The notes: generated from the sequence alone by a model not told the origin. Shown: positions 18,245 through 27,191, counted from the stretch's first letter. The stretch is 35,787 bases of DNA from Timonella senegalensis JC301 (GCF_000312125.1 NZ_HE978642.1:1-35787), one strand, 5' to 3'. Made by a program: numbers and translations.

Positions 18245-18284
18245 GACACGATTTTAGGTTGCCCACCTGCAATAGGGTGGGACC
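18245..18284. promoter_or_regulatory. Divergent leaderless promoters of ybaK and a GNAT gene
   Basis: On the minus strand TAAAAT (18251-18256) is 6 nt from the ybaK ATG. On the plus strand TAGGGT (18273-18278) is 6 nt from the GNAT ATG. The two start codons are only 40 bp apart, so their promoters overlap and may compete. Confidence 0.65.
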
Positions 18285-18899
18285 ATGAGCCAACACGCTT
18301 CCCAGTCCTCGTACACTGAGGCTGCCACCGAGTATCCGCAGTGCGTGCCCACCCTAGTGGGAGATGGCGTGCGGCTGCGGGCGCACCACCACGGCGATAT
18401 CGCGCGGATCGTTGAGCAGAGCTCCGACCCCGACGCGCAGCGGTTCATCCCGCTCCCACACCCGTACACCGCCGATCACGCCAGATCGTTCATCGACGCG
18501 ATGGTATCCGAAGGATGGGTGACGGGCCGCAGGTTTGAGTTTGCTATCGACGAGGTATCGCCTGACGGGACGGCGAGGTTCGCGGGCAACGTTGGCGTGT
18601 GGCCCAGGGGAGACGACCGCTGGGAGATTGGGTTTGTGCTCCACCCTGATGCGAGGGGACACGGCGTGATGAAGCGTGCGGCGGACCTCGCCCTTGACTG
18701 GATCTTCATGGACAAGGGCGCGCAAGTCGTGCTGTGGTGCGCGGACGCGGAGAACGAGGGGTCACGGGCGGCCGCTGTACGCCTCGGGTTCACCCACCAG
18801 GTGGTGCTACCCAACTGGATCCTGCTGAACGGCGTGTACCGGGACCTCGCGGAGTCCACGATGACCCGCTCCGCGTGGGAGGAACTGCGTAGGGGTTAG
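18285..18899 (+). CDS. GNAT-family N-acetyltransferase
   Basis: The 204-residue protein carries the GNAT motif A loop HPDARGHGVM (residues ~120-129), followed by the helix KRAADLALDWIF, and the late ENEGSRAAAVRLGFTHQVVLP typical of the RimJ/RimL-type Acetyltransf_3 subgroup. The N-terminal ~20 residues are a Ser/Gln-rich extension. Its substrate is unknown. The start at 18285 is set by the leaderless -10 spacing. It is not closely similar to the GNAT protein at 3664-4254. Confidence 0.85.
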   Translation: MSQHASQSSYTEAATEYPQCVPTLVGDGVRLRAHHHGDIARIVEQSSDPDAQRFIPLPHPYTADHARSFIDAMVSEGWVTGRRFEFAIDEVSPDGTARFAGNVGVWPRGDDRWEIGFVLHPDARGHGVMKRAADLALDWIFMDKGAQVVLWCADAENEGSRAAAVRLGFTHQVVLPNWILLNGVYRDLAESTMTRSAWEELRRG

Positions 18900-18961
18900 G
18901 CCGGGCGGTGGTTCGGTGGGGCTGGTGGCTCGGTGGTGCTGGTAGGGCTGGTGGTGCGTGA

Positions 18962-18989
18962 CCGGGGCAGGCCTTCAGGCCGGCCCCGG
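18962..18989. terminator. Hairpin between convergent GNAT and helicase genes
   Basis: CCGGGGCAGGCC (18962-18973) pairs with GGCCGGCCCCGG (18978-18989) with one mismatch and a TTCA loop. There is no T-run. It lies eight bases before the helicase stop codon, so it may end both transcripts. Confidence 0.6.
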
Positions 18990-18997
18990 CTACAGAA

Positions 18998-21604
18998 TTA
19001 CGCGTCTGACGCTTGGGCCACCGAGACCATACGCAGCATGACTTCGCCGGCGGCATCGCACTCGTCGAGGTCAACCAGCGCGGTGATGGCCCAGTCGTGG
19101 TCTTTGTTCGGGTCGTCGAGAACCTGACGGATCTTCCACACGCGGTCGTTGCCGTCCACTGACTTGGTCACCTGCAGGAGCTTGGGTGACCGGGCGTCCG
19201 GGCCGATGCCGATCGCGTCGTCACCGTATTCCTCGAACATGGGGTCGATTGCGTCTGCCCAGTCGTCGCCATTCCAGCCGTCCTTGGCGGCCAGGCGGTC
19301 GAACGCGTCGTAGTCCTCGCGGGCAGCGAGTTCGACGCGGTAAAACACGGCGTTGCGCAGCATGACGGTGAACGCGCGGTCGTTCGCGGTGATCGGGCGG
19401 AGGGTCTCCTCCTCGATGATCTCTGGCTCGTTCTCGAGGTCAAGGTCCTCGGGGTGGGCGAGGCGTTCCCACTCGTCAAGGAGGGAGGAATCGACCGAGC
19501 GCACCAGTTCCCCGAGCCACTCGGTGATGCCCTCGACCTCGTCCGTGCGGTGCTCGGTAGGCACGGTCTGGCGCATCGTGCGGTAGGCGTCGGCGAGGTA
19601 CTTAAGGACCACGCCCTCGGAGCGTTCGAGCTGATAACGCGAGATGAAGTCCGTAAAGGTTTGCGCCTTCTCGAGCATGTCGCGGACCACGGACTTGGGG
19701 CTGAGCTCCATGCCGGAAATCCATGGGTTGGATTGTTTGTAGGTGTGGAAGGCGGGGACCAGCAGATCCTCGAGCGGCTTAGGCCAGGAGATGTCCTCGA
19801 GCAGGGCCATGCGCTCGTCGTACTCGATGCCCTCCGCCTTCATCTCCGCGATGGCCACGGACTTTGCCGCGCGCTCCTGCCCGAACAAGACCTGGCGCGG
19901 GTCGTCGAGGGTTGCCTCGATGATGGAGAGGATGTCCAGGCCGTGGGTGGGGGAGTCGGGGGCGATGAGGTCCATGGCCGCGACCGCGAACGGGGAGAGC
20001 GGCTGGTTCAGCGCAAAGTTGTCTGGCACATCCACGGTCAGCTGGACGCGGTAGCCTGAGCGCCCGCCCACAACTCCGGTGGGGATCTTGATCTTTTCTA
20101 CGATTCCGGACTGGCGCATGGAGCGATAGATGCGGAAAGCCTGGCGCACGTTCTCGCGCTTCTTGGCCTCGTTGTCGTGGTTGGCGGTCAGCAGGTGCGT
20201 CATTGACGTAACCGGGTTGATGGGCTTGCCGTCCTCATCCTTGCGCGCAAGAACGTTGAGGATCATCGCGTGAGTCACCGCGAACTGGCTGGTCAATGGC
20301 TCGGGTGGGGCATCGATCAGGCGCTCGTAGGTGGACTCGGTCCAGTTCACGTGCCCGGTTGGCGCCTTCTTGCGAACGATCTTTTTGAGCTTCTTGGGGT
20401 CGTCTCCGGCCTTTTCCAGCTGCTTCTTGTTCTCGATCACGTGGTCCGGAGCCATCACGAGGACTTCGCCCACGGTGTCGTAGCCTGCGCGACCCGCGCG
20501 GCCCGCGATCTGGTGGAACTCTCGGGCGGAGAGGTGGCGCATGCGCTCGCCGTCGAACTTAACCAGGGAGGTCAGCAGGACGGTGCGGATAGGGACGTTG
20601 ATGCCCACGCCGAGGGTGTCCGTGCCGCAGACGACCTTGAGGAGGCCCTTCTGCGTCAGGCGCTCCACAACTCGGCGGTACTTGGGGAGCATTCCGGCGT
20701 GGTGGACACCGATTCCTGCGCGGAGGTACTTGGACAGCAACTTGCCAAATCCCGAGCCAAACCGGAAGTCGCCCAGCTCTGCAGCAATGGCTTCCTTGGC
20801 TTCCTTGGACGCGATCTTGGTGGATAGTAGCGACTGTGCGCGGTCCACTGCGTCCTTCTGGGTGAAGTGGACTACGTACACGGGAGCACGGTGGGTTGAG
20901 ACGAGCTCCTCGATGAGCTCACCTAGCGGCTCGACCACGTAGCTGAAGTGAAGGGGGACTGGGCGCTCCACGCCTGCAACCTCGACCACGTCACGGCCGG
21001 TGCGCTCCTTGAGGTCCTTCTGGAAGAACGCGGTGTCTCCGAGGGTCGCCGACAACATGAGGAACTGAACCTTGGGCAGTTCGAGTAGCGGGACCTGCCA
21101 AGCCCAGCCGCGCTGTGGGTCGGCGTAGTAGTGGAACTCGTCCATGACTACTTGGTCTACGCCCGGGTCGAATGCGTCGATACCGCCCCTGCGCAGCGAC
21201 TGGTTGGCCAGGATTTCTGCCGTGCAGCAGATGATGGGCGCGTCCGGGTTCACTGCGGAATCTCCGGTGGTCATGCCCACGTTCTCCGAACCGAACACGG
21301 CAACTAGGTCAAAGAACTTCTCCGACACCAGTGCCTTAAGCGGCGCCGTGTAGAAGGTACGCTGCCCCCTCGCGAGCGCGATGAAGTGCGCAGCCATAGC
21401 CACGAGGGACTTTCCGGATCCCGTCGGCGTGGCTAGGATGACATGCTTGTCGTCCAACAGTTCGAGGATCGCCTCCTCTTGCGCAGGGTACAGCGTCAAA
21501 CCGCGGTCGGTGACGAACTGTACGAACGCATCAAAGACCTGGTCCGGGTCGGACGGATCCTTCAGGTTGGCGAGGGCAAGGGCGAGGGGCGCTGAGGTAG
21601 ACAT
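18998..21604 (-). CDS. Ski2-like DEAD/DEAH-box RNA helicase, DUF3516 family
   Basis: The 868-residue protein is a superfamily 2 helicase. Walker A is ATPTGSGKS (residues 58-66), motif II is DEFH (155-158), motif III is SAT (185-187), and motif VI is QIAGRAGRAGYD (365-376). The remaining half is the DUF3516 region characteristic of a conserved actinobacterial family related to eukaryotic Ski2/Mtr4. It probably unwinds RNA during decay or ribosome work, but its role is not established. The start is uncertain: ATG 21604 directly abuts GGGAGGG, and ATG 21613 is the alternative. Longer openings to 22150 cross repeats and are not coding-like. Confidence 0.9.
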   Translation of the reverse strand: MSTSAPLALALANLKDPSDPDQVFDAFVQFVTDRGLTLYPAQEEAILELLDDKHVILATPTGSGKSLVAMAAHFIALARGQRTFYTAPLKALVSEKFFDLVAVFGSENVGMTTGDSAVNPDAPIICCTAEILANQSLRRGGIDAFDPGVDQVVMDEFHYYADPQRGWAWQVPLLELPKVQFLMLSATLGDTAFFQKDLKERTGRDVVEVAGVERPVPLHFSYVVEPLGELIEELVSTHRAPVYVVHFTQKDAVDRAQSLLSTKIASKEAKEAIAAELGDFRFGSGFGKLLSKYLRAGIGVHHAGMLPKYRRVVERLTQKGLLKVVCGTDTLGVGINVPIRTVLLTSLVKFDGERMRHLSAREFHQIAGRAGRAGYDTVGEVLVMAPDHVIENKKQLEKAGDDPKKLKKIVRKKAPTGHVNWTESTYERLIDAPPEPLTSQFAVTHAMILNVLARKDEDGKPINPVTSMTHLLTANHDNEAKKRENVRQAFRIYRSMRQSGIVEKIKIPTGVVGGRSGYRVQLTVDVPDNFALNQPLSPFAVAAMDLIAPDSPTHGLDILSIIEATLDDPRQVLFGQERAAKSVAIAEMKAEGIEYDERMALLEDISWPKPLEDLLVPAFHTYKQSNPWISGMELSPKSVVRDMLEKAQTFTDFISRYQLERSEGVVLKYLADAYRTMRQTVPTEHRTDEVEGITEWLGELVRSVDSSLLDEWERLAHPEDLDLENEPEIIEEETLRPITANDRAFTVMLRNAVFYRVELAAREDYDAFDRLAAKDGWNGDDWADAIDPMFEEYGDDAIGIGPDARSPKLLQVTKSVDGNDRVWKIRQVLDDPNKDHDWAITALVDLDECDAAGEVMLRMVSVAQASDA

Positions 21605-21652
21605 CCCTCCCATTGTCTCAGGAGAACCGCCTGCGGAGAACGGCCCCGCGGT

Positions 21653-21844
21653 GTGCCGCTTTTCTGGGGCCCCGAACGCATAAAAACGCCTGGCACGCTC
21701 AAGGACTGGGAACAGCGCAAGTCCGCCGGCACCGCTCATGAGCGGTTTGTGGGCCACGGCAACCCGCTCCTTCCCGGCGACACGCCGGGTGACGTGTGGG
21801 CACTTGGCGCCCAAGACCGCATTGTCGAGGACGTGGAGATCTAG
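21653..21844 (+). CDS. Small hypothetical protein (63 aa)
   Basis: I do not recognise it. The frame encodes 63 residues with a protein-like composition (two Trp-containing segments, GTAHERFVGHGNPLLPGDTPGDVWALGAQ split by charged stretches) and G/C-ending codons like the neighbouring genes. It begins at GTG 21653, 49 bp from the divergent helicase start. GGAGAA lies about 12 nt upstream, which is far for a ribosome site. No membrane segment or signal peptide. It could be a real small protein or a chance opening. Confidence 0.4.
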   Translation: MPLFWGPERIKTPGTLKDWEQRKSAGTAHERFVGHGNPLLPGDTPGDVWALGAQDRIVEDVEI

Positions 21845-21869
21845 GGTAGGCCTGCCGCCCCCTCTAACC

Positions 21870-21941
21870 GCCGAGATTGCACCTGGGGGAACGAGATGTC
21901 CCGGCGGCCCTGCAACCTCGGACCCCCGAGTGCAATCTCGC
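21870..21941. repeat. Degraded relative of the 73-nt palindrome
   Basis: The first 36 bases differ from the left arm at 8654-8689 at a single position. The second half (21906-21941) resembles the right arm but has diverged (ACCCCCGAGTGCAATCTCGC against ACCCCCAGGTGCAATCTCGG), so the palindrome here is broken. It lies in the gene-free stretch 21845-22392, which also contains a CGACGAT motif at 22032-22055 and a 9-bp stem TCACCCAGG/CCTGGGTGA at 22069-22093. Confidence 0.85.
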
Positions 21942-22031
21942 GGGGGTACAAAGGCCAATCCCGCGGCGTGGGTGGGTGTGGTGGCGGGGGAATGCAGGAG
22001 AGTTCCGCCAAGTATGTGCTCAAGACTCCAC

Positions 22032-22055
22032 AGATTGTCGACGATTGTGCCCACG
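22032..22055 (+). repeat. Single CGACGATTGTGCCCACG motif
   Basis: AGATTGTCGACGATTGTGCC at 22032-22051, continuing CACG, matches the left end of the 4334-4456 element at most positions. There is no inverted partner close by. Confidence 0.55.
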
Positions 22056-22355
22056 TTCCGTAGGCAGGTCACCCAGGGTAGTGTCCTGGGTGAAATGGTG
22101 AGCGCCGTTCGCCTCGCCATAAAAGTTGTTGCGGCTCTACATCCGCGCAAATATGCTGATGGCGTGCGCTAAATGGATGCTCAGCGGGATTCCGCGACGT
22201 ATTTCTACTTACGGCGTCACACTGCATAGGGCGAATGCCCATTCCGGTGGGGTGGCAATCCTCCGTTAAGCATCAGCTGCCTTGTGGACCTCTGGCTTTG
22301 CCGAAGCGTCCCCGCTCGCTGTTGTGGAAGGTTGCCGCCTCGCCTTAAAGTTTGA

Positions 22356-22372
22356 GCGCCGGAATCCGGCGC
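22356..22372 (+). repeat. Short perfect hairpin in the SPFH gene leader
   Basis: GCGCCGG and CCGGCGC form a 7-bp perfect stem around AAT, ending 20 nt before the GTG start and just upstream of the ribosome site GGGGGAAGG. It could influence translation initiation. Confidence 0.45.
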
Positions 22373-22392
22373 CTTCGGGGGAAGGACTGATC

Positions 22393-23049
22393 GTGGCAAA
22401 GGTCTACATTCAGGAGTTTGAACGCGGGGTTTTGTACGCCGAGGGACGTCCTGCCGAGATCCTGCCTCCCGGCCAGCACCGGTACAACGAAAAGAAGTCC
22501 ACGTTCAGCGTGATCGACGTGCGCCCAACTCTGCTTAGGGTGGTGGGCCAGGAGGTGCTGAGCGCCGACGGCGTTGCAATCAAGTGCGGGGCAATCGTGA
22601 CCTACCGGATCACGGATCCCAAGGCATGGTTGAGTGCGGTGAGTTACGGCAGCGGCGCCGAGGAACTCATGCACCTGGACACCCAGCTCGCGCTGCGGGA
22701 CAAGATCAGCGCAGTTGAGGCCGCTGACCTCCTGACCACTCGTAACGAGTGGGCCAAGAACTTTGCTCCGATCACCGCCGAGGCGCAGGCCCGATACGGC
22801 GTGGTGGTGGAGGATGCGAGCGTCCGTGACATCTCTTTCCCTGGTGAGCTTCGCACACGCTACGCGCAGGTTGCGCTGGCCAAGCAGGAGGCGCTCGCCT
22901 CGGTCGAGCGCGCTCGCGGTGAGCAGGCGACCCTACGCTCGCTGGCCAATGCTGCCAAGCTCATCGAATCCAACCCCGAGTTGAAGGCCCTGCGTACTCT
23001 CATCGCCCTGGAAAAGGGTGGCGGTCAGGTTGTCATCAATAACGGCTAA
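22393..23049 (+). CDS. SPFH/Band-7 domain protein, slipin-like, without membrane anchor
   Basis: The 218-residue protein has the SPFH core: RPTLLRVVGQEVLSADGVAIKCGAIVTYRITDP is the band-7 sheet, followed by ALRDKISAVEAADLLTTRNEWAKNF and the helix-forming AKQEALASVERARGEQATLRSLANAAKLI. Slipins normally have an N-terminal hydrophobic hairpin; here none is seen, and the protein begins AKVYIQEFERGVLYAEGR. SPFH proteins oligomerise at membranes as scaffolds. The start is GTG 22393 with GGGAAGGA 5 nt upstream. It converges on a three-gene array of membrane proteins, its stop being 2 bp from theirs. Confidence 0.85.
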   Translation: MAKVYIQEFERGVLYAEGRPAEILPPGQHRYNEKKSTFSVIDVRPTLLRVVGQEVLSADGVAIKCGAIVTYRITDPKAWLSAVSYGSGAEELMHLDTQLALRDKISAVEAADLLTTRNEWAKNFAPITAEAQARYGVVVEDASVRDISFPGELRTRYAQVALAKQEALASVERARGEQATLRSLANAAKLIESNPELKALRTLIALEKGGGQVVINNG

Positions 23050-23051
23050 CG

Positions 23052-24518
23052 CTAGAACTTGATGAGACCCGGTGTGCCCTCGCCCGAGGATGGGCCATAG
23101 TTCGAGGGGCCATGGTTAGCCTTCCCTGCTGTCTCGTACTCGTAGACGCCGTCCCTCGCAGCCTGCGCGAGGAGTTCTCGAGCAGTGGCGCCAGCATTCC
23201 GGTTGCGGAAGTTACTCACCCCCGAGTACAGGAAGATGAGGCCAACAAAACCTGAGATGGCGCGTGCCCAACTGTCTGTTTCTTCCCCGGACATCGACAT
23301 GATTCCTACGGCATCGCTCAGAAACACCGCGCTCGCAGCTGTAAAGAGAAACGCCTTAATCAGCGTGAAGGCCGTAGTGAGTCCGAGTCTCTTGAGCAGG
23401 GACGGCTGCTTGGCCTTGGGTCCTTCAAGTGGTAGGAGGAGAGTGCCAATGGCCTCGGCAATGTCATCCACCTTGGATGTGGGGAGTTCGGCAATCTCTG
23501 TGGTGGGCAGTACTCCGGCGCGTCCACTAGTCTTCGCGGGGCCGCCTGTCAGTTCGAAGTCCCTGATCGCGCTGGACAGACTGAGCGGAACATCCAGGGC
23601 TTCCGTGGCGCGTGCCAGGAAGTCTTCAGGAGCACTGGCAATCAGTGTCGAGGATGCGTCGACGAGCGACCTCATCGCAGCCCAGACCTCGAATTCTGCG
23701 GGGGAAGGAATCGTCGTGGGATCCGTTCCTGCGAACCCTGATTGGTCTAGTGTGTACTGGAAGCCGATCTCCTCGCTGTAGGCCACTTGGGGACCTTTGA
23801 GCAGGATGTCTTGGACCGCTTGCGCGGCACTCGGGGCTCCGTCCTGAGCGCCGAAGGGAAGCGACGGCGTAGCGGTGGGGAGCAGGTGCAGGGCTACAAG
23901 GTAGTCCATGTCCTCGGCGGTGCCGACCATGACGGAGCGCCTTGCTCCGGTGCGAACGAGAGTGATGAAGACGTCCCCGTAGTTGGACTCGTCGAGATCA
24001 GCCATGTCCACAACGTGTCCTGGAGCTGGGTAGATCAGAGCCTGCCCGGAGTCCATTGCGTAGCGTCCGCCGATGCTCAAGAGCTGCTGGATGGCGGTGC
24101 GTGGGGTTTGGGCAGGGGCGATGGTCAAGGTGGACCCGCTCGTGCCACCCACACCAAACGGACCGGTCAGAGTTGAGGAGTACTCATTGCTGACCGTCTC
24201 AACGTTGAAGGACTCATCCAGCAGATCAATGAGGGTCTCGAGGTGTTCACCCGGAACAAGTTGGCCGTCGCGCGAGGTTGCAACGAACTCCTCGTCGGGA
24301 AAGTATGCGATGAGTGCAGCCACGGTTGCTTCCCGCTCGACGCCGATCTCGGCGCCGTCGTATACCGCTCCTGGGATCGACTTCTGAGAAAGGAACCTGA
24401 CGACCTGCGCAACGTTAGGCCCAGAGGTCTTACCTTCGTCGGAGTCACCGATGAGGAGCAGCGCGTGCTCGAGTCCGTGCGCGCGCAACTGTGCGTTGAG
24501 GGACAGAACTTCGGACAT
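23052..24518 (-). CDS. Unknown protein with two C-terminal membrane segments (paralogue C)
   Basis: I do not recognise the family. The 488-residue protein has a large soluble N-terminal part, then two hydrophobic segments at about residues 382-405 and 420-437, and a Gly/Ser-rich polar tail. It aligns with the two genes upstream: DVFITLVRTGARRSVMVGT here corresponds to MLPLLSFERSGEVRSINLYG and EPVVLLARAGEARYVHVAG, and the helix around AMRSLVDASSTLIASAPEDF has counterparts in both. It is the third gene of a minus-strand operon, 64 nt after paralogue B. The start has ACAGGAGAAA upstream. Confidence 0.8.
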   Translation of the reverse strand: MSEVLSLNAQLRAHGLEHALLLIGDSDEGKTSGPNVAQVVRFLSQKSIPGAVYDGAEIGVEREATVAALIAYFPDEEFVATSRDGQLVPGEHLETLIDLLDESFNVETVSNEYSSTLTGPFGVGGTSGSTLTIAPAQTPRTAIQQLLSIGGRYAMDSGQALIYPAPGHVVDMADLDESNYGDVFITLVRTGARRSVMVGTAEDMDYLVALHLLPTATPSLPFGAQDGAPSAAQAVQDILLKGPQVAYSEEIGFQYTLDQSGFAGTDPTTIPSPAEFEVWAAMRSLVDASSTLIASAPEDFLARATEALDVPLSLSSAIRDFELTGGPAKTSGRAGVLPTTEIAELPTSKVDDIAEAIGTLLLPLEGPKAKQPSLLKRLGLTTAFTLIKAFLFTAASAVFLSDAVGIMSMSGEETDSWARAISGFVGLIFLYSGVSNFRNRNAGATARELLAQAARDGVYEYETAGKANHGPSNYGPSSGEGTPGLIKF

Positions 24519-24582
24519 GCTGTTTCTCCTGTAAGTCTTCTAGCGGCCCGTGGGGAACTTGCTAGTTTCCGTACCCCTCGCC

Positions 24583-25956
24583 TTAGTCTTCTAGTGACAG
24601 CGGGTTGGGGATGTTCTTGGCCGAGAGCAACGTGTAGGTCTCGCGAGCCTGATCCAGTCCCTTCAGGATTGCCCACATGGATACCGCAGTGAAGCCGAAA
24701 CCGAGCACGAGGAACACGGAGAACAATCGCGTGAAGATGTCATGCTCAATGTCGAGCCAGGTGCCGAGTGCAGGGATGACGTTGGCAAGGATGACACCAA
24801 GCACAAGGAGTGCGTAGATGCCGAGGAGGGCTAGGGTGCGCTTGCGAGCCTTGCCGATGACGTCAACCGCACGGCCCTTTGCCTTGGCCTTGGCGCCAAT
24901 CTTCTCGCATACCTCCAGAGCGCCCACTACCCCCGTAGTGTGGACGAAGCCGGAACCCTCCGGCGCCGCGGGCACAGCCGCGAGGTTGCGGCGCTCGGGG
25001 TCGAACGCGGGGTCGTCGAAGGCTTGCACGAGGCTTGCGACCTCGGCCGGGTAGCCCATGAGCCGTGCGACGTTTGAGAACAGCTCTTGCGGCTGGGACT
25101 GGGACAGCTCTCCGCCTGCACGCACGAGGAGTTCGTACGCGGCAACTGCGGAGGCGTGGGAGGCCTTGGCCTTCTTATCACCGCGCTTCTTTGGCAACGG
25201 CCCCTCATCAGCGCACAGCAACCGCGGAATCTTGGCGAGCCCTTGCTCAATGTCCCATGCGGTGCCGGGGACTTGTGCGCTCACGGCCTCGTAGTCGGGG
25301 CCGCTGTTGATGGTGACGTGCGGGTCCTCGCTGGTGTCTCCATACAGGTTGATTGACCGGACTTCGCCAGAACGCTCAAAGCTCAGGAGAGGTAGCATCG
25401 CCCGGGCTCCGGGGACCTCGGCGATACCTCCGTGAAGCGCCATTCCCTGCGCAGGAAGGACCACTCCACGTCCGCCCACGAGCCCGTAGTGGCCCTGCTC
25501 GGGCATGCTCGCAAGCGCACCGAGAAGGACATGCTGCGGGGAGTCCGGTCCGGTGATGGTCAGCGAGTCGATCGACAGCGGGGTCTCGGAGCCTTCGTAT
25601 GGCCCAAGCTCTCCCGTAATGCTCACCAGGGTGTCTTCGTCGGCGACGAGTTCGGTGCGCAGGGAGTGGGCGAGGCCTGCGAAGAACGCCTCCACGGTCT
25701 GTCCCCGTCCGAGTTCCCCGGAATCGGTTGCCACGGCGATGGTGTCGTCCTCGTACGCGGCGACGTTGATGACCACTGCCGCGTTGCTTGCGTACTGCGA
25801 GCCGGGTGCAATTCCTGCGAGGACCCGACGCGCGGCGAGGAACGTACGGACCTCATCCACGGTGGGCGCGCTTCCGTCCGCGCGGACCTGAACCTCAAGT
25901 CCGATGAGGTATAGGCCGTGGCGCTCGAGGAGCGCGGGGAGGTCAGGCAGGATCAT
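24583..25956 (-). CDS. Unknown protein with two C-terminal membrane segments (paralogue B)
   Basis: The 457-residue protein starts with the segment EVQVRADGSAPTVDEV (residues 21-36), shared with paralogue A (EVLVRPDGSAPSVDDV). A Lys-rich stretch follows at about residue 265 (KKRGDKKAKASHASAVAAYELL), then two membrane segments at ~374-398 and ~411-431, and a short cytosolic-looking tail. The soluble region is predicted to face one side, with the hairpin anchoring it. Function unknown. The ribosome site AAAGGTG lies 8 nt before the ATG. It lies between paralogues A (84 nt upstream) and C in one operon. Confidence 0.8.
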   Translation of the reverse strand: MILPDLPALLERHGLYLIGLEVQVRADGSAPTVDEVRTFLAARRVLAGIAPGSQYASNAAVVINVAAYEDDTIAVATDSGELGRGQTVEAFFAGLAHSLRTELVADEDTLVSITGELGPYEGSETPLSIDSLTITGPDSPQHVLLGALASMPEQGHYGLVGGRGVVLPAQGMALHGGIAEVPGARAMLPLLSFERSGEVRSINLYGDTSEDPHVTINSGPDYEAVSAQVPGTAWDIEQGLAKIPRLLCADEGPLPKKRGDKKAKASHASAVAAYELLVRAGGELSQSQPQELFSNVARLMGYPAEVASLVQAFDDPAFDPERRNLAAVPAAPEGSGFVHTTGVVGALEVCEKIGAKAKAKGRAVDVIGKARKRTLALLGIYALLVLGVILANVIPALGTWLDIEHDIFTRLFSVFLVLGFGFTAVSMWAILKGLDQARETYTLLSAKNIPNPLSLED

Positions 25957-26040
25957 GGAGTGTTCACCTTTGTTCTACGGGTAAGTGAGAGCAAACTTAG
26001 CCGATTATCGTGCATTTCCATACGGAATATTGCCACCTGG

Positions 26041-27114
26041 CTACTTGCGTGAGCGCCCGAGTCTCAGCGCGCGCAGGATTCCGCGCTTTGTCGCCGCCTC
26101 GGGTGCCGGGTCGGTGGGGTGGTTTGTGTTCGCATCCGTGGGGAGTTGGAGTGCCCCCTCCGCAATTTTTGCGGCCTGCTCGGGCAGTCCCAGCAGCCCG
26201 CTGACCTCGGCAAAGAACTGGCCCGCTTCCGCTGGCGCGGCAAGCCGCGCATAGTGTTCCGCGAGTTCGTGGGGAAACTGCGGGTGGTTGGTGGACAGGC
26301 TCCCGGCTACCAGCGTGGGTGCGCACAGATTTTCGACGATTGTGGCAGCCGTTCCCTCCATCTCTCGTGACGTGGGGGTAAGTCGGGGGAGGTTTGCCAC
26401 CGTCATCGAAAGGGGCTTCTTGGCGGTTCCGCCCGCCACGTGAACGTATCGTGCCTCCCCGGCCCGCGCGAGGAGCACCACGGGTTCGGCGCTGGGGAGC
26501 GCGAGGGGCAGCTCAGTCACGCCGGTGGGGAGTTCGACCACTGTCCATCCCTCGATGCTGGTGCTGCGCACCGAGCCACCGGTGTCCACCGCAATCGCGT
26601 GGGCTAGGACGTCTCCGTTGGTCTGGGTGAGCGCGAGCGCGCGCGAGTCTAGGTGGGCGGGGGAAACTCGCCATTCGTTGGGGAAGCCTGCAGGCTGGTC
26701 AATCGTTTGGCGTCGTGGGTCGAGTTCAATAAACTCCGGCTCGCTGGCGCCCGGCGTGTACAGGACATACTCGTCTGCAACCACCGGGGCATTCAGGGCG
26801 TTAGCCAGGCGCTCGCAGAACTCACCGGAGAACACAGTGGGGACAAGAGAACCGGAGTCCCCGGGTGTCAGCACGAGCGGGTCGTCCCCAACCATGGTGA
26901 GCGCAACCTTGGCGATGACGGGGGTGCGCAGGCCAAACAAGGAACCCTCGATAGCGCTGCCGAGAACCCCGAGTTCCGTCAACGCGCCCAGCACGTCGTC
27001 CACGGATGGGGCAGAGCCATCTGGGCGGACCAGTACCTCCAGCGGCATCGTTTCCACCGCACCGGGGTCAACGTGTGCGCCGTCAAGAGGGGTGTCGAAA
27101 TGCTCTCCAGTCAT
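26041..27114 (-). CDS. Unknown soluble protein (paralogue A)
   Basis: The 357-residue protein shares the N-terminal EVLVRPDGSAPSVDDVLGAL segment (residues 26-45) with paralogue B, and later blocks (EPVVLLARAGEARYVHVAG; ATIVENLCAPTLVAG; PAEAGQFFAEVSGLLGLPEQA) with both B and C. It lacks the C-terminal membrane hairpin and ends instead in a basic tail (KRGILRALRLGRSRK). It is the first gene of the operon. The start is ATG 27114, 7 nt after TAAGGT. A CGACGAT motif lies inside its coding sequence at 26326-26345. I cannot assign a family. Confidence 0.75.
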   Translation of the reverse strand: MTGEHFDTPLDGAHVDPGAVETMPLEVLVRPDGSAPSVDDVLGALTELGVLGSAIEGSLFGLRTPVIAKVALTMVGDDPLVLTPGDSGSLVPTVFSGEFCERLANALNAPVVADEYVLYTPGASEPEFIELDPRRQTIDQPAGFPNEWRVSPAHLDSRALALTQTNGDVLAHAIAVDTGGSVRSTSIEGWTVVELPTGVTELPLALPSAEPVVLLARAGEARYVHVAGGTAKKPLSMTVANLPRLTPTSREMEGTAATIVENLCAPTLVAGSLSTNHPQFPHELAEHYARLAAPAEAGQFFAEVSGLLGLPEQAAKIAEGALQLPTDANTNHPTDPAPEAATKRGILRALRLGRSRK

Positions 27115-27171
27115 GGCGAATACCTTACCTAAGCCCGCACAGCCCAAGCGGGACGGGCGGCGTGAACGGGA

Positions 27172-27191
27172 CCACGATCGTCGAAAATCAG
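27172..27191 (-). repeat. CGACGAT motif upstream of paralogue A
   Basis: On the minus strand this reads CTGATTTTCGACGATCGTGG, identical over 19 of 20 bases to 4332-4351. It lies 58 bp before the start of the paralogue array. No inverted partner is adjacent. Confidence 0.6.

Noticed and set aside
21605-22150. Extension of the helicase reading frame upstream to 22150
   Set aside because: It would run through the degraded palindrome and a CGACGAT motif, and the added residues resemble no helicase N-terminus.
26326-26345. The CGACGAT core inside paralogue A as an inserted element
   Set aside because: The encoded residues (ATIVENLCAP) align with the matching helix of paralogue B without any extra residues, so no insertion is evident; it may be chance or selection for the word.
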